Origin: Flavobacterium pokkalii
GTDB taxonomy: Bacteria; Bacteroidota; Bacteroidia; Flavobacteriales; Flavobacteriaceae
Assembly: GCF_014596575.1 (NCBI RefSeq)
Contig: NZ_NASZ01000006.1
Coordinates: forward strand, 87,198 to 151,197
Direction: 5' to 3'
DNA: 64,000 nt
Both the position numbers and the translations under genes were made by a program. This document shows positions 19,381-28,305 of this stretch, in pieces. A model generated the notes under the pieces. The model did not search any database and had not been told where the DNA came from. It was given only the letters and a program-made list of their open reading frames with translations. Numbering within the stretch: position 1 is the first letter of the stretch; each line of letters begins with the position of its first letter.

Positions 19381-19640
19381 TTATCTACATTTCTTTGTGC
19401 TTATAAGTAGATATAAGGACATAGTTATCTATATAGGTAATAACGTACTTACACAAATAGAAATGTAGAAAAGTACAGGTGTGAAAATTTAGATAACTGT
19501 ATAAGTAAGTTGATAAATGCCCACTTATTTACACACGGTTATAAAGACATATTTGGGTAGATAAACAGTTTGGTAAGTACCTGTTTAAATATATAATGTG
19601 GTACAGTGTGGCAAACCTATATGCAGAAGTGTATAGATAA
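19381..19640. repeat. TAGATAA iteron-like repeats before the ParA gene
   Basis: The heptamer TAGATAA or its complement TTATCTA occurs exactly at 19381-19387, 19425-19431, 19490-19496, 19558-19564 and 19634-19640, with near copies at 19408 and 19510. The tract is very AT-rich and non-coding and lies directly upstream of the ParA-type gene. It could be a partition site, a replication origin or a set of operators. Random AT-rich recurrence is the null explanation. Confidence 0.4.
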
Positions 19641-19697
19641 TTATGGAAATACATAAGTAATTAATTGGATATATAAATAATTAAATCATTTGAAATT

Positions 19698-20465
19698 ATG
19701 GATACAAAACACAAAACAGTATTTATCGCCTTTTCTTCTCAAAAAGGAGGTGTCGGAAAAAGTACATTTACAACACTTATTGCCAGTATAATGCATTATC
19801 GATTAGGCTACAACGTTGCCGTATTGGATGCCGATTTTCCACAACATAGTTTGATGAAAATGAAATCTCGTGATCTGGCTATGGTAATGGAAAACGAGTA
19901 TTTGAAAAAATTGGCGTACAAACAATTTACCACCATTAACAAAAAAGCCTATCCTATTATGCAGCACAAAGCGGAAAACGTATTGGATGCGGCTCATAAA
20001 TTTTTGAATTCCTCTTCAGTACCTATTGATGTCATATTTTTTGATCTTCCAGGAACGGTGAACACTCCCGGAATACTCAAAGCATTGGCAGGAATGCATC
20101 ACATTTTCACACCTATTACAGCAGATCGTTTGGTAATGGAGAGTACGCTCGTTTTTACCCAGCTTTTACAGGATGTTATTATGAAAAAAGGTGCAACTTC
20201 CATAGAAACCATTAATCTGTTTTGGAATCAGGTTGATGGCAGGGAAAGCACTCCCTTATATGATATTTATAATCAGCTTATTGCGCAATTGGGATTAAGC
20301 CTGATGCAAAGCCAAATCAAGAATAGCACTCGCTTTCGTAAAGAAAGCGAAGAGAATAGCAAAACTGTATTTCGCTCTACGGTTATGCCTCCAGATGAAC
20401 GTTTAATGAAAGCTTGTCAGTTAGATTTATTTGTAAACGAATTTTTAAAAATCATTCAATTATAG
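19698..20465 (+). CDS. traA: ParA-family ATPase TraA
   Basis: A 255-residue ParA/MinD-type ATPase with the deviant Walker A SSQKGGVGKST (KGGVGKST at 16-23), Walker A' LDADFPQHS and Walker B IFFDLPGT. In CTnDOT-like elements this is the first gene of the transfer block (TraA). It may position the element or the transfer apparatus. It heads an operon with the DUF3408 gene (3 bp gap) and TraD (3 bp gap). The iteron-like tract lies directly upstream. Confidence 0.88.
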   Translation: MDTKHKTVFIAFSSQKGGVGKSTFTTLIASIMHYRLGYNVAVLDADFPQHSLMKMKSRDLAMVMENEYLKKLAYKQFTTINKKAYPIMQHKAENVLDAAHKFLNSSSVPIDVIFFDLPGTVNTPGILKALAGMHHIFTPITADRLVMESTLVFTQLLQDVIMKKGATSIETINLFWNQVDGRESTPLYDIYNQLIAQLGLSLMQSQIKNSTRFRKESEENSKTVFRSTVMPPDERLMKACQLDLFVNEFLKIIQL

Positions 20466-20468
20466 TTT

Positions 20469-20906
20469 ATGGAGAAAGATAGTAAGAAAAAAAATACTCC
20501 TGAAATTAATGAGGAGTTGATGATGAACCTGATGGTTGATGGGATAAAAAAAGAAGGCTTACAATTTCCATCAGAATTGAGTGAAGAATTACAAAAAGAG
20601 GATATTAAGCCTAAAGAATTGTCTCCGCGGAAATCAGAAATTAAAGAAAAGACCAGAGCCAAAAAGACAAGTGAACCGGATTATGAAAGTATTTTTTTTA
20701 AAAGATCGGATACCAATGCCCGCGATGGAAAAACGGTGTATATCCGACCCGATTTTCACGAAAAACTATCCCGAATTGTCCAGGTAATAGGAGAGGATAA
20801 GATCACTATTTATGCTTATTTAGATAATTTGTTGAACTACCATTTTCAGGAATTTGGGGAGCAGATAACCAAGAGTTTTAATGATAAATACAAACCTATT
20901 TTATAA
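20469..20906 (+). CDS. DUF3408 conjugative element protein (TraB-like)
   Basis: A 145-residue protein. The first 70 residues are charged and probably disordered; the C-terminal part (KTVYIRPDFHEKLSRIVQVIGEDKITIYAYLDNLLNYHFQEFGEQI) is the DUF3408 domain, which resembles a ribbon-helix-helix fold. It sits between ParA and TraD as in CTnDOT-like elements and probably works with the ParA protein as a DNA-binding partner; that pairing is inferred from order. Confidence 0.8.
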   Translation: MEKDSKKKNTPEINEELMMNLMVDGIKKEGLQFPSELSEELQKEDIKPKELSPRKSEIKEKTRAKKTSEPDYESIFFKRSDTNARDGKTVYIRPDFHEKLSRIVQVIGEDKITIYAYLDNLLNYHFQEFGEQITKSFNDKYKPIL

Positions 20907-20909
20907 GTC

Positions 20910-21542
20910 ATGGAAATAGTAATTGTAATATGTTTACTGATTGTAATTGCTCTGCTTTTGCAGGACAAGATTGTAATCAAAATAGGGATGGAGAGAAAGG
21001 CAAAGCAGGATAAAATAAATTCAAAGCTTCCCGATATTATGGGACAACCCAAAACGCTAAGAAGTCTTTCAGTGCCAAACAATGCTGACGAAAGTCAAAA
21101 TAAAAAGCAGGAACAGGAAACGGATAATTTTGATATTGAAATTGAAGATCAAGATATCGATAGACAAATTCCGCAGGAAGAGCTGGACGAAGTTTTCAGA
21201 ATTATACCTGATTTTGAGGACGAGGCAGAAGAATGGAATAGTTATGGAATATCCGATGGTGATAACGGTTTTGCCCAAGGCGTTACCTTTGAAGAACTAA
21301 GCTCCGTGGGGATGCTGCTGCAAAAAGAAAATTTGGAGCCTTCTCAGAAGGAAAAAGCAATAGCTATAGTTCAGAAAATACAAGGAACCGAATTATTTGA
21401 CCTACTGGAAAATTCTATGGAAAGTGCTTCCCGTAAAATAGCCGAGTTATTAGACAGTAGCCTTTCTTCTGAAACAGAAATCGGTTCTTCCACTTTGCGG
21501 AAAAATGATTTCGAGGATTTTGATATTGGAGAGTTTGTGTGA
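20910..21542 (+). CDS. Conjugal transfer protein TraD-like
   Basis: A 210-residue protein with one N-terminal membrane segment (residues 1-18, VIVICLLIVIALLLQ) and an acidic body. The C-terminal region (YGISDGDNGFAQGVTFEELSSVGMLL; GTELFDLLENSMESASRKIAELLDSS) matches the TraD protein of Bacteroidota conjugative transposons. Function is not known. In most elements traE follows closely; here about 6.4 kb of cargo on the opposite strand intervenes. Confidence 0.7.
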   Translation: MEIVIVICLLIVIALLLQDKIVIKIGMERKAKQDKINSKLPDIMGQPKTLRSLSVPNNADESQNKKQEQETDNFDIEIEDQDIDRQIPQEELDEVFRIIPDFEDEAEEWNSYGISDGDNGFAQGVTFEELSSVGMLLQKENLEPSQKEKAIAIVQKIQGTELFDLLENSMESASRKIAELLDSSLSSETEIGSSTLRKNDFEDFDIGEFV

Positions 21543-21555
21543 ACTTTCGAAAATA

Positions 21556-22356
21556 TTAAATAGCTTTATCAAGTTTTTTATGAATGAATGATATTGTATT
21601 TAAAATATCAAGAGCTTCATCTTCAGTGATTTCAAACTTAATTTTAGGTTCATGTGCTGTAGAGTTTCTAATTAAGCCAAAAATACCTTTAATTAGATTA
21701 CATAATCCTAAATGTTCGCTTCTGTCTGTATCTGTTTTTAGATGATTGATTTTAATCAATGGATTACTAGTAGAAAATGAAGTTTCAGCTAAAGCATTAC
21801 CATCTGCGTATAGTCCGGTCATAGTTCTTAAGCGATCTGCAATACTTTTGGTAGCTTCAAAGACTGAATGAAAGTAATTTTCAACCAATAATTCAGATTT
21901 ACAATATTCAAATACAGCAGAATGAACGTTTCTGTTTTCCAACTTATGTTTTAAACGGCTTGCACGCTGTTCAGCTTCTGCGATTGTTGTAGCTTTTTCA
22001 ACTAACCTGAATTTGCCTTGTTCTGTAAGCTCTGTACCTATAAAATACAAACGTTTATTAACCTCCAACCTACGATTATGAAAAATGTCTTCTTTTCCAA
22101 TGTATCTAACGGGTTGTAAAGCGTCCTGAACAAATCTTAGAATATTATTTGAGCATTGATTCTTATTTTGCCAATCAGCAAATGCAAAATATAGTCTTTT
22201 CCATTTTGTATTTTGAGCGTCAATATCTGGAATCTTAGAATTCAATAGGATTTGGCCTATCTCCGTACCTGTCAATCCATCTGTGGTGTCTCCAATAGTT
22301 CTACAAAGCCCTTCTAATATGTGCGCTTCAAACATTGGTCGTTTAGTACTAGCCAT
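21556..22356 (-). CDS. Ymh/TIGR02391 family protein with a HEPN motif
   Basis: A 266-residue protein of the Hypoth_Ymh (TIGR02391) family. The C-terminal domain (about 125-266) is all-helical and contains IRNSTAHEP with Arg230 and His235 spaced as Rx4H, the catalytic signature of HEPN ribonucleases. The N-terminal half (LCRTIGDTTDGLTGTEIGQIL) looks like a helical recognition domain. It is the last gene of a three-gene minus-strand unit, 5 bp after the NdpA-like gene. HEPN proteins in such settings are usually RNA-cleaving effectors in phage defence; that role is inferred. It converges on traD. Confidence 0.75.
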   Translation of the reverse strand: MASTKRPMFEAHILEGLCRTIGDTTDGLTGTEIGQILLNSKIPDIDAQNTKWKRLYFAFADWQNKNQCSNNILRFVQDALQPVRYIGKEDIFHNRRLEVNKRLYFIGTELTEQGKFRLVEKATTIAEAEQRASRLKHKLENRNVHSAVFEYCKSELLVENYFHSVFEATKSIADRLRTMTGLYADGNALAETSFSTSNPLIKINHLKTDTDRSEHLGLCNLIKGIFGLIRNSTAHEPKIKFEITEDEALDILNTISFIHKKLDKAI

Positions 22357-22361
22357 ATTTT

Positions 22362-23402
22362 CTACTTTTCTTCTTCATAATAGATTTTATAATACTTTCT
22401 TCCATCTTTCTCAATTCCTTTTTCAATAAGATTTTTATTTCCATGAATATAGATGTCGAAATTTCGATCGAGTTTTAATACACTTTTAAAAACACGAGAT
22501 TGTTTTTTTACAGCTTGAGAAGATATTTGAAAGTTGTCTGAAATATCAACATTCTTATCCTCTCTATATTGTTCATCAAAACTCCTGAATGATTTGATTA
22601 TTTCAGGATTATCGAAAACCTCTTCTACGAAACTTTCTTTTTCAAATCTATCATGGATTTTAAAATACTCAACAGAACGATTTAATAAATCTATTTTATC
22701 TGCTTTACTTACTTCAAATTCTTCGGAAAGTTGTTTTGTAACGAAGTCTTTTGTAATAGATAGAAAATTTTTTGTAAAATGGTAATTATCAGCAGTTGGT
22801 CGAATACTCAAAAAATCATCTTTCCAATATTGTGTATCATTTGATTTATTAGAATCAACAATACAAACAATATAACCATCTTCTGCCCGAAGGTCGAATA
22901 TGATGCAGCCTTTATCTAGTTTCCCAATATTTACTCCGCTCTCATAATTGATTGTGTAATTATCTTTTGTTTGATTAAATTTTAGAAATACGTCTTTTAT
23001 TTCTGTTTTAAATAACCCAATTGCAGTTGTTTCAATTCCATCCAAAAATATATTTTCAAATAAACAAATTGAAAACTCTCCTCCGTTAACTTTAGGATGA
23101 GTAGAACTTTCATATAAATGCTTTGATAGCTCAACACTATTCTCATGAAAGGAATCAGTATTGGAAAATATTCTGCTTATTAATGTGTAAACCGCATTTA
23201 AAGACAGTTCCGTTGGATTAGTGAAATTGAATTTCTCGTTATCCTGAAAGGAAGAAAGAAAATATTTTAATAAATACTTTTCCGTATCATCCTCAAAGGT
23301 GTTTACTTCACCTGATGAAATTTTTATTTTTTCATCTCTCAATTTGTTTCCAACAAAATGAGTAGCTATATTTTGTAATTTAACGCCTGTAAAATCTATC
23401 AT
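22362..23402 (-). CDS. Nucleoid-associated protein NdpA/YejK-like
   Basis: A 346-residue protein with the 37-kDa nucleoid-associated protein layout: IATHFVGNKLRDEKIKISSGEV near the N-terminus, ETTAIGLFKTEIKDVFLKF in the middle, and GCIIFDLRAEDGYIVCIVDSN. Chromosomal YejK/NdpA binds nucleoid DNA. Placed between a putative nuclease and a HEPN protein it more likely acts as a DNA-sensing component. Its start codon shares bases with the stop of the upstream gene at 23402, so translation is coupled. Divergent from chromosomal homologues in its C-terminal third. Confidence 0.7.
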   Translation of the reverse strand: MIDFTGVKLQNIATHFVGNKLRDEKIKISSGEVNTFEDDTEKYLLKYFLSSFQDNEKFNFTNPTELSLNAVYTLISRIFSNTDSFHENSVELSKHLYESSTHPKVNGGEFSICLFENIFLDGIETTAIGLFKTEIKDVFLKFNQTKDNYTINYESGVNIGKLDKGCIIFDLRAEDGYIVCIVDSNKSNDTQYWKDDFLSIRPTADNYHFTKNFLSITKDFVTKQLSEEFEVSKADKIDLLNRSVEYFKIHDRFEKESFVEEVFDNPEIIKSFRSFDEQYREDKNVDISDNFQISSQAVKKQSRVFKSVLKLDRNFDIYIHGNKNLIEKGIEKDGRKYYKIYYEEEK

Positions 23403-26080
23403 TATTCTATTATATTGAATTGTCTAAGTTTTTCCAATTTTATTCTTTCTATCTCTTTTGAAAGTTCTCTCTTAAAAAGGTCAATATTTGCCAGCTTTTT
23501 TACTTGAGATGACATATACAAATTGGGTTCAGATTTGAAAACGCCGTCTTTTTCAAGTCTATTTTTAAGAGCATCCGAGAAGTTATATTTTACACTGTAA
23601 AAGCCGTTTTTTAAATTATAATGGTCATATTTATAAGTAATATAAATTTCCTCCAATAAAAGAACTTTCTTAAAATCTTCATCTGAAATTTCATTAATTC
23701 CAGACAAATTTCTACCTGAGAAATAAGTAATCAAATCTTTATCTTTTTTATCTTTAAATGCTTCAGGTATATCTTCAACATCATCAAACTTAAATTTGAT
23801 AGATTTGATTTCTGGGTCTTTAAATATTGTGGATGTGATATTTGTAAAACTTAGTAAAAAATTGACACGAGCGATATTGTTTGTAAAACTCTTGAACATA
23901 ATTTTGATAGTGTCATCTTTAATAAAATCAGCTTGTTTGAATTCGCTTTCTACACTCTTCATTACTCTCTTAGCTATAACCTTGTCTTCACGTGATACGG
24001 TATTTATTCGATTTACTACCAAAGTATCATTTTCTTTTGTGCAAATAATCTCAATTCTTCCCCATAATGTATTAACTGATACCTGACTAGTTGGATCTTT
24101 TCTCTCTGTACGTATATCAAGTATATATTCATTTGGATTAGAAGGGTTTGGTTTAAAAATCGGAGTATCCAGTAATTTCGTATTGAGATTTTCCGTTACA
24201 TTATCAAAATTTGGACGTATTCGTTTGAATATACTTTCTAAACTTTCGTTTTGTTTTATTTGAAAGATCTCATTCGTTGTATTAACAGGTCTATCTTTTA
24301 CATCTATAAGGGTCTTAAAATCTTCCAATTCTTTAGGACTAAACAAAAGGACTGACATTAAGCCTATTAGTTTGCTTCTATCAGCACTTTTTACAAAAAT
24401 CCCCTTTTTTCCAAGGAAAATTTTCATATCATTGGCTGTAATAGCATCAGTTTTTAGAAAAGGCTTGATAATATCTCCATACGGAAGAATGTTTATGAAG
24501 GCTTCATTTAAGTGTTTTGATTTTAGTTGAGTTTGAGTTTGTAACTCGTCAAATGTTTCATTTTTTGCCAGAGAATTTGATGTGGACAACACTCCATCTA
24601 ATGCCTCTGTATCTATTCTATCATATTTTTTTACCTGAATCTTCTCCTCCAGAATTTCATCATCGAACGAGCGTATAGCTTCAGCTACGATGTTCTTGTT
24701 TTCCATTTCATTATAATCTGGAAAATATAGAATATACTCATTTCCCAATCCACTTGTAAGTCTAATTGTTAACCAAATGAGTTTCTTCAATGTGTCTTCC
24801 GAAAAAGAATCGGAGCAGAAAATAAGAATACTAATCTTATTGCTACTTTCCTTAATTATTGGAAGTATGGAACTGTTAATATATTGAGCTGGTAATTTTG
24901 TACCTCTTTTACCTATTTGCCCAGGACTTTGATTTGCTTCGGTGATTGGATATAGAAACTTTACTGTAAGATCATCTCGATAATTTTTTGCGGTTACAAT
25001 CGAACTTATTAGAAATATAGCTTTGTTATTATCTACAAGATAATAGTACATTTCTTCATTGAGCCAATCTTTCTTATAGTTATCTTTTGCATGGTGAATA
25101 AAATCTTGGTTTACTTCCGAATTTTCAGTTGTGAGCCAAAAAAGGATATTATGATATTCTGTTGAAGAATTTCTTTTAATTGGGATCTTTTTCTGTGTTT
25201 GCAAATCATCAAAAATCTTTTCAGAACTGTATATATAATTCTGAATTTCTTTTTTTGATGATGACGGATAGATTAGATCATGAATGGATGTCACTAAAAT
25301 GGCATCATCTGTATCTGACTTTAACTTACTTTCAAAATCTCCAAAAAAATCAACTTTAAATTCGTCATCCTCTTCTGTTTTATCATTGTATATTTTTAAG
25401 GAAACGTCCTCATTGAAATTAGTCCATCCTATCAAATCTAAAATTTTCTTAGCAATTCTAAAATTAAAAGTTTTACTTTCATTAGGAGCTGGACTAGCCA
25501 ATACCGCAAACGGATTAGTCTCTATTTGTCTTTCAATAGCAGAAATCCAATCTAATAGTTGTTTATCGAAATCATATCTTGTGACTTCTTTACCTGTAAT
25601 TGAATTTGTACCAAAATGCATAGTCAGGGTTTTAACTAGAATTTCTCTTACTTTAAATGACATCTTTGATCTACCATGTTTTTCATAATAAGCATCAATT
25701 TTTGTTGAGGCTATATCAATAAGATTATCAGTATCTAAAGATTGTACTTTTGAAATTTTCACATCACCAATCGAATCACTTTTTAGAAGCTTTTCTTCTG
25801 GATGCCCAACAACAATTAATTCATACTCTTCTATATTTGGAGATTTGGTAATTAGATCATTACTCCATTTTTTAGCATCGTTGAGCCTGATTATATTTTG
25901 TGAAGATTTTACTTGACAAACTTTTACTTTGTCAGGATATGTCCATTTGATATCAACTTTTTCAGATTCATCCAATGGCTCTAAAGTAACTTTAGTCCAT
26001 TGATTATCTGAATCTAATGCATCTAATACACAAATAATTGTTTGTATTAGATAACCTCTTATTCCAGCATTACCTCCCAT
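23402..26080 (-). CDS. Large protein with N-terminal Cap4/DUF4297-like nuclease domain
   Basis: An 892-residue protein. The N-terminal 60 residues (GIRGYLIQTIICVLDAL ... VDIKWTYPDKVKVCQVKSS) match the pattern of DUF4297/Cap4-like double-strand DNA endonucleases: Asp43 and Gln56-x-Lys58 (QVK) replace the usual ExK. The remaining 800 residues are not recognised; FLISSIVTAKNYRDDL and VNTLWGRIEIICT suggest mixed alpha/beta segments and no P-loop is visible. First gene of the three-gene unit. It most resembles the large sensor-nuclease component of antiphage systems. Nuclease assignment moderate, overall role inferred. Confidence 0.6.
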   Translation of the reverse strand: MGGNAGIRGYLIQTIICVLDALDSDNQWTKVTLEPLDESEKVDIKWTYPDKVKVCQVKSSQNIIRLNDAKKWSNDLITKSPNIEEYELIVVGHPEEKLLKSDSIGDVKISKVQSLDTDNLIDIASTKIDAYYEKHGRSKMSFKVREILVKTLTMHFGTNSITGKEVTRYDFDKQLLDWISAIERQIETNPFAVLASPAPNESKTFNFRIAKKILDLIGWTNFNEDVSLKIYNDKTEEDDEFKVDFFGDFESKLKSDTDDAILVTSIHDLIYPSSSKKEIQNYIYSSEKIFDDLQTQKKIPIKRNSSTEYHNILFWLTTENSEVNQDFIHHAKDNYKKDWLNEEMYYYLVDNNKAIFLISSIVTAKNYRDDLTVKFLYPITEANQSPGQIGKRGTKLPAQYINSSILPIIKESSNKISILIFCSDSFSEDTLKKLIWLTIRLTSGLGNEYILYFPDYNEMENKNIVAEAIRSFDDEILEEKIQVKKYDRIDTEALDGVLSTSNSLAKNETFDELQTQTQLKSKHLNEAFINILPYGDIIKPFLKTDAITANDMKIFLGKKGIFVKSADRSKLIGLMSVLLFSPKELEDFKTLIDVKDRPVNTTNEIFQIKQNESLESIFKRIRPNFDNVTENLNTKLLDTPIFKPNPSNPNEYILDIRTERKDPTSQVSVNTLWGRIEIICTKENDTLVVNRINTVSREDKVIAKRVMKSVESEFKQADFIKDDTIKIMFKSFTNNIARVNFLLSFTNITSTIFKDPEIKSIKFKFDDVEDIPEAFKDKKDKDLITYFSGRNLSGINEISDEDFKKVLLLEEIYITYKYDHYNLKNGFYSVKYNFSDALKNRLEKDGVFKSEPNLYMSSQVKKLANIDLFKRELSKEIERIKLEKLRQFNIIE

Positions 26081-26302
26081 ATTTTAAATTATGTATTACT
26101 TTTTATTGAGAATTTGATTTATCTTTTTCTTAGCAATTTAAAAAGAAAGCTAATGTAATATATTTCTTTGCTTTATTGTTGTATAAAGACAAAAAAAACT
26201 ATGACTTCCACTTTTATAACATTACAATTTTGATTATAAATTTGCTATGAAAAACTGTAAATAGAGGGATTTCTAAAACAAGTTAATTCATGTAAATTAT
26301 GC

Positions 26303-26345
26303 AAAAAAAAAAGCTAACAGCACGTTTTCTATACTGTCAGCTTTT
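26303..26345 (-). terminator. Terminator downstream of the Fic gene
   Basis: On the minus strand AAAAGCTGACAG (26345-26334) pairs with CTGTTAGCTTTT (26320-26309) and is followed by a run of T. The one mismatch on the plus strand is a G-U pair on the minus strand, so it serves leftward transcription, ending the Fic transcript before the three-gene unit. Confidence 0.6.
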
Positions 26346-26396
26346 GGTGCGCTTGCTTAGAGAAACGATTCTGCTGAAATCAATTCTTATATTTTT

Positions 26397-26600
26397 AAAG
26401 CATTAAACGAATAGTAATAGTTTTCGTTTCTATATTTATTATTTGTTCTATTTTCTCCATCAACATTTGAAATCTTTCTTCTCTAATTAACGGATGAATG
26501 TGCATGGCTAAAATTCGTTCGCTTGTGGGAGATTTTTAATAGCTGTCAATTCTTGTTTGATGTATTGTTTCAAGTCATTTTCACTCGTTATATTTTAAGA
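26397..26600 (-). pseudogene. Frame-disrupted small ORF behind the Fic gene
   Basis: On the minus strand one frame reads ...DLKQYIKQELTAIKNLPQANEF then stops near 26518, while the next frame continues in register as ERILAMHIHPLIREERFQML... to a stop near 26397. A single-base change at the junction would join them into one protein of about 65 residues with a conserved look. I do not recognise the family. It may be a decayed ICE gene, or a genuine short ORF with a sequencing-level frame error. Confidence 0.35.
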
Positions 26601-26607
26601 AGTTGAA

Positions 26608-27705
26608 TTATTTTACTCTCAAAACTTCTAATAATTTGAAATTCAGATATAATTTTTCTTTACCCACTTGTTCGCTTTTTAAGAAGCCATGATTCTCCAA
26701 TTCTTTTAAATAATTCCCTACTGTTTTTAGGTTTCCTAAACCTGCTTTTTCTAATTGGGTTCTTTTGGTGTAAGGAAGTCTGAATAATTCTCCCATTAAA
26801 TCTTTTGAATATATTTTGGGTAATTGCTGTTGCATATTTTTACCCATTTCATTCATTAGCTGTTCTATTTCTGCTATTTGCATTCTTCCTTTTAATGCGG
26901 TTTGTTCTACCATATCGAGCATATACATAATCCAGTCTTGCCAGTTTCCTTCTTCGGTTACTTTTCGCAGGTTGGTGTAGTATTTGTCTTTATGTTGAAT
27001 GATATAATTACTTAAATATAAGGCTGGCCAATCTAATAATTCGGTCATTTTGAGGTAGAGTAACAGAATAATTCTTCCTGTACGTCCGTTTCCGTCAAAA
27101 AAAGGATGTATTGCTTCAAATTGGTAATGTATGATTGCCATTTTTATTAATGGATCTATATTGTCTTCGGCGTGAATAAAATCCTCCAGGTTTTTCAGTT
27201 TTTCACGAATGATATTTTCTCCTTCAGGGGGTGTATAGACTACTGTATTTGTAACCGGATTTTTTAATTGTGTTCCAGGTGCATTTCTAATGCTTGCTTG
27301 ATTTTCTTTTATTATTTGTACCAATGCCACAAATAAATTTGTGGTTAATATTGGGCGTTTGTTAATTTGCTCAATTCCATACCATAAGGCATCTTTATAA
27401 TGCATTACTTCTTTGGTAGCTGGATTTTCGTTTTTCTTTTCAGCTATAGAAGCTTTGAATAATTCATCCTGAGTTGTGATGATGTTCTCTATAGCCGAAC
27501 TGGCTTGTGCTTCTTGCAAGTTTATGGTGTCTATAAATAACGTAGGATTAGGCAAATTGGTAATAGCACCTTTTAATTCTGATAATGCTCTACTCGCCGT
27601 AATTGTTTTTTTTAGAATTACAGTGTTTTCGATCTCCGTAGTAGGAGGCAACAAAGGCAAATCATTGTATGGGATTGCAGGATTGTAGTTAGCTTTATTA
27701 CTCAT
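26608..27705 (-). CDS. Fic family AMPylase-like protein (class II)
   Basis: A 365-residue Fic protein. The catalytic loop HPFFDGNGRTGR is complete (200-211). The N-terminal helix carries SSAIEN (69-74), matching the inhibitory [ST]xxxE[GN] motif, so activity is probably self-restrained (class II). A winged-helix domain follows at the C-terminus (YTKRTQLEKAGLGNLKTVGNYLKELENHGFLK). Fic enzymes transfer AMP or other nucleotides to target proteins. It lies in the cargo slot between traD and traE, opposite to the tra genes. Target unknown. Confidence 0.9.
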   Translation of the reverse strand: MSNKANYNPAIPYNDLPLLPPTTEIENTVILKKTITASRALSELKGAITNLPNPTLFIDTINLQEAQASSAIENIITTQDELFKASIAEKKNENPATKEVMHYKDALWYGIEQINKRPILTTNLFVALVQIIKENQASIRNAPGTQLKNPVTNTVVYTPPEGENIIREKLKNLEDFIHAEDNIDPLIKMAIIHYQFEAIHPFFDGNGRTGRIILLLYLKMTELLDWPALYLSNYIIQHKDKYYTNLRKVTEEGNWQDWIMYMLDMVEQTALKGRMQIAEIEQLMNEMGKNMQQQLPKIYSKDLMGELFRLPYTKRTQLEKAGLGNLKTVGNYLKELENHGFLKSEQVGKEKLYLNFKLLEVLRVK

Positions 27706-27988
27706 TGTGACTTAAATTTGATAGGGGCAAATAGTACTGCTGTTTTTGTAACGAGTGTAAATATAGTAAAAATTTACTCTTGTTTTGTTGTTAAGGGTAA
27801 AATTTACTCTCGTTTGTTTTTTGTTTCTAAATCCGTAAAATAATCTACTTCTTCTTCTTTTAAAAGGCTACCCACGGTCAAACAATTCCCCTTACTGCCA
27901 CCTTTTTATACAGCTTGATATTCAATTAGATATTTGTTTTGTAAGCCTGAAATAGTCAGGAATTAGTAACAATTAAATGTTTGAAATC

Positions 27989-28294
27989 ATGGAAAAACAA
28001 AGAAAAAAAGTTTTGCTGACGGCTATGTTTATGCTGTCAGGAATTGGCGCATTCGCACAGGGAAATGGTTCGGCAGGTATTAACGAAGCTACCCAAATGG
28101 TCACTTCTTATTTTGATCCCGCAACAAAGCTTATCTATGCCATCGGAGCGGTAGTTGGTCTTATTGGAGGGGTAAAAGTGTACAATAAGTTCAGTAGCGG
28201 TGATCCTGATACCAGTAAGACCGCAGCGAGCTGGTTTGGAGCCTGTATCTTCCTGATTGTATCAGCTACAATTTTACGTTCCTTCTTTCTTTAA
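27989..28294 (+). CDS. traE: Conjugative transposon protein TraE (DUF4134)
   Basis: A 101-residue protein from ATG 27989 (an earlier in-frame ATG lies at 27977). A signal peptide (LLTAMFMLSGIGAFAQ) is followed by two hydrophobic segments (LIYAIGAVVGLIGGVKVY; AASWFGACIFLIVSATILRSFF), as in small VirB2/VirB3-like channel components of Bacteroidota ICEs. First gene of the mating-pair operon. The start choice rests on similarity to the context of the traA start (TTTGAAATNATGG). Confidence 0.88.
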   Translation: MEKQRKKVLLTAMFMLSGIGAFAQGNGSAGINEATQMVTSYFDPATKLIYAIGAVVGLIGGVKVYNKFSSGDPDTSKTAASWFGACIFLIVSATILRSFFL

Positions 28295-28305
28295 TCTTTT
28301 GGCTG

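Noticed and set aside
27804..27880. Short minus-strand open stretch reading like GGSKGNCLTVGSLLKEEEVDYFTDLE upstream of the Fic gene.
   Set aside because: It starts after a stop without a start codon and is only about 33 codons; possibly a gene remnant but not supportable alone.
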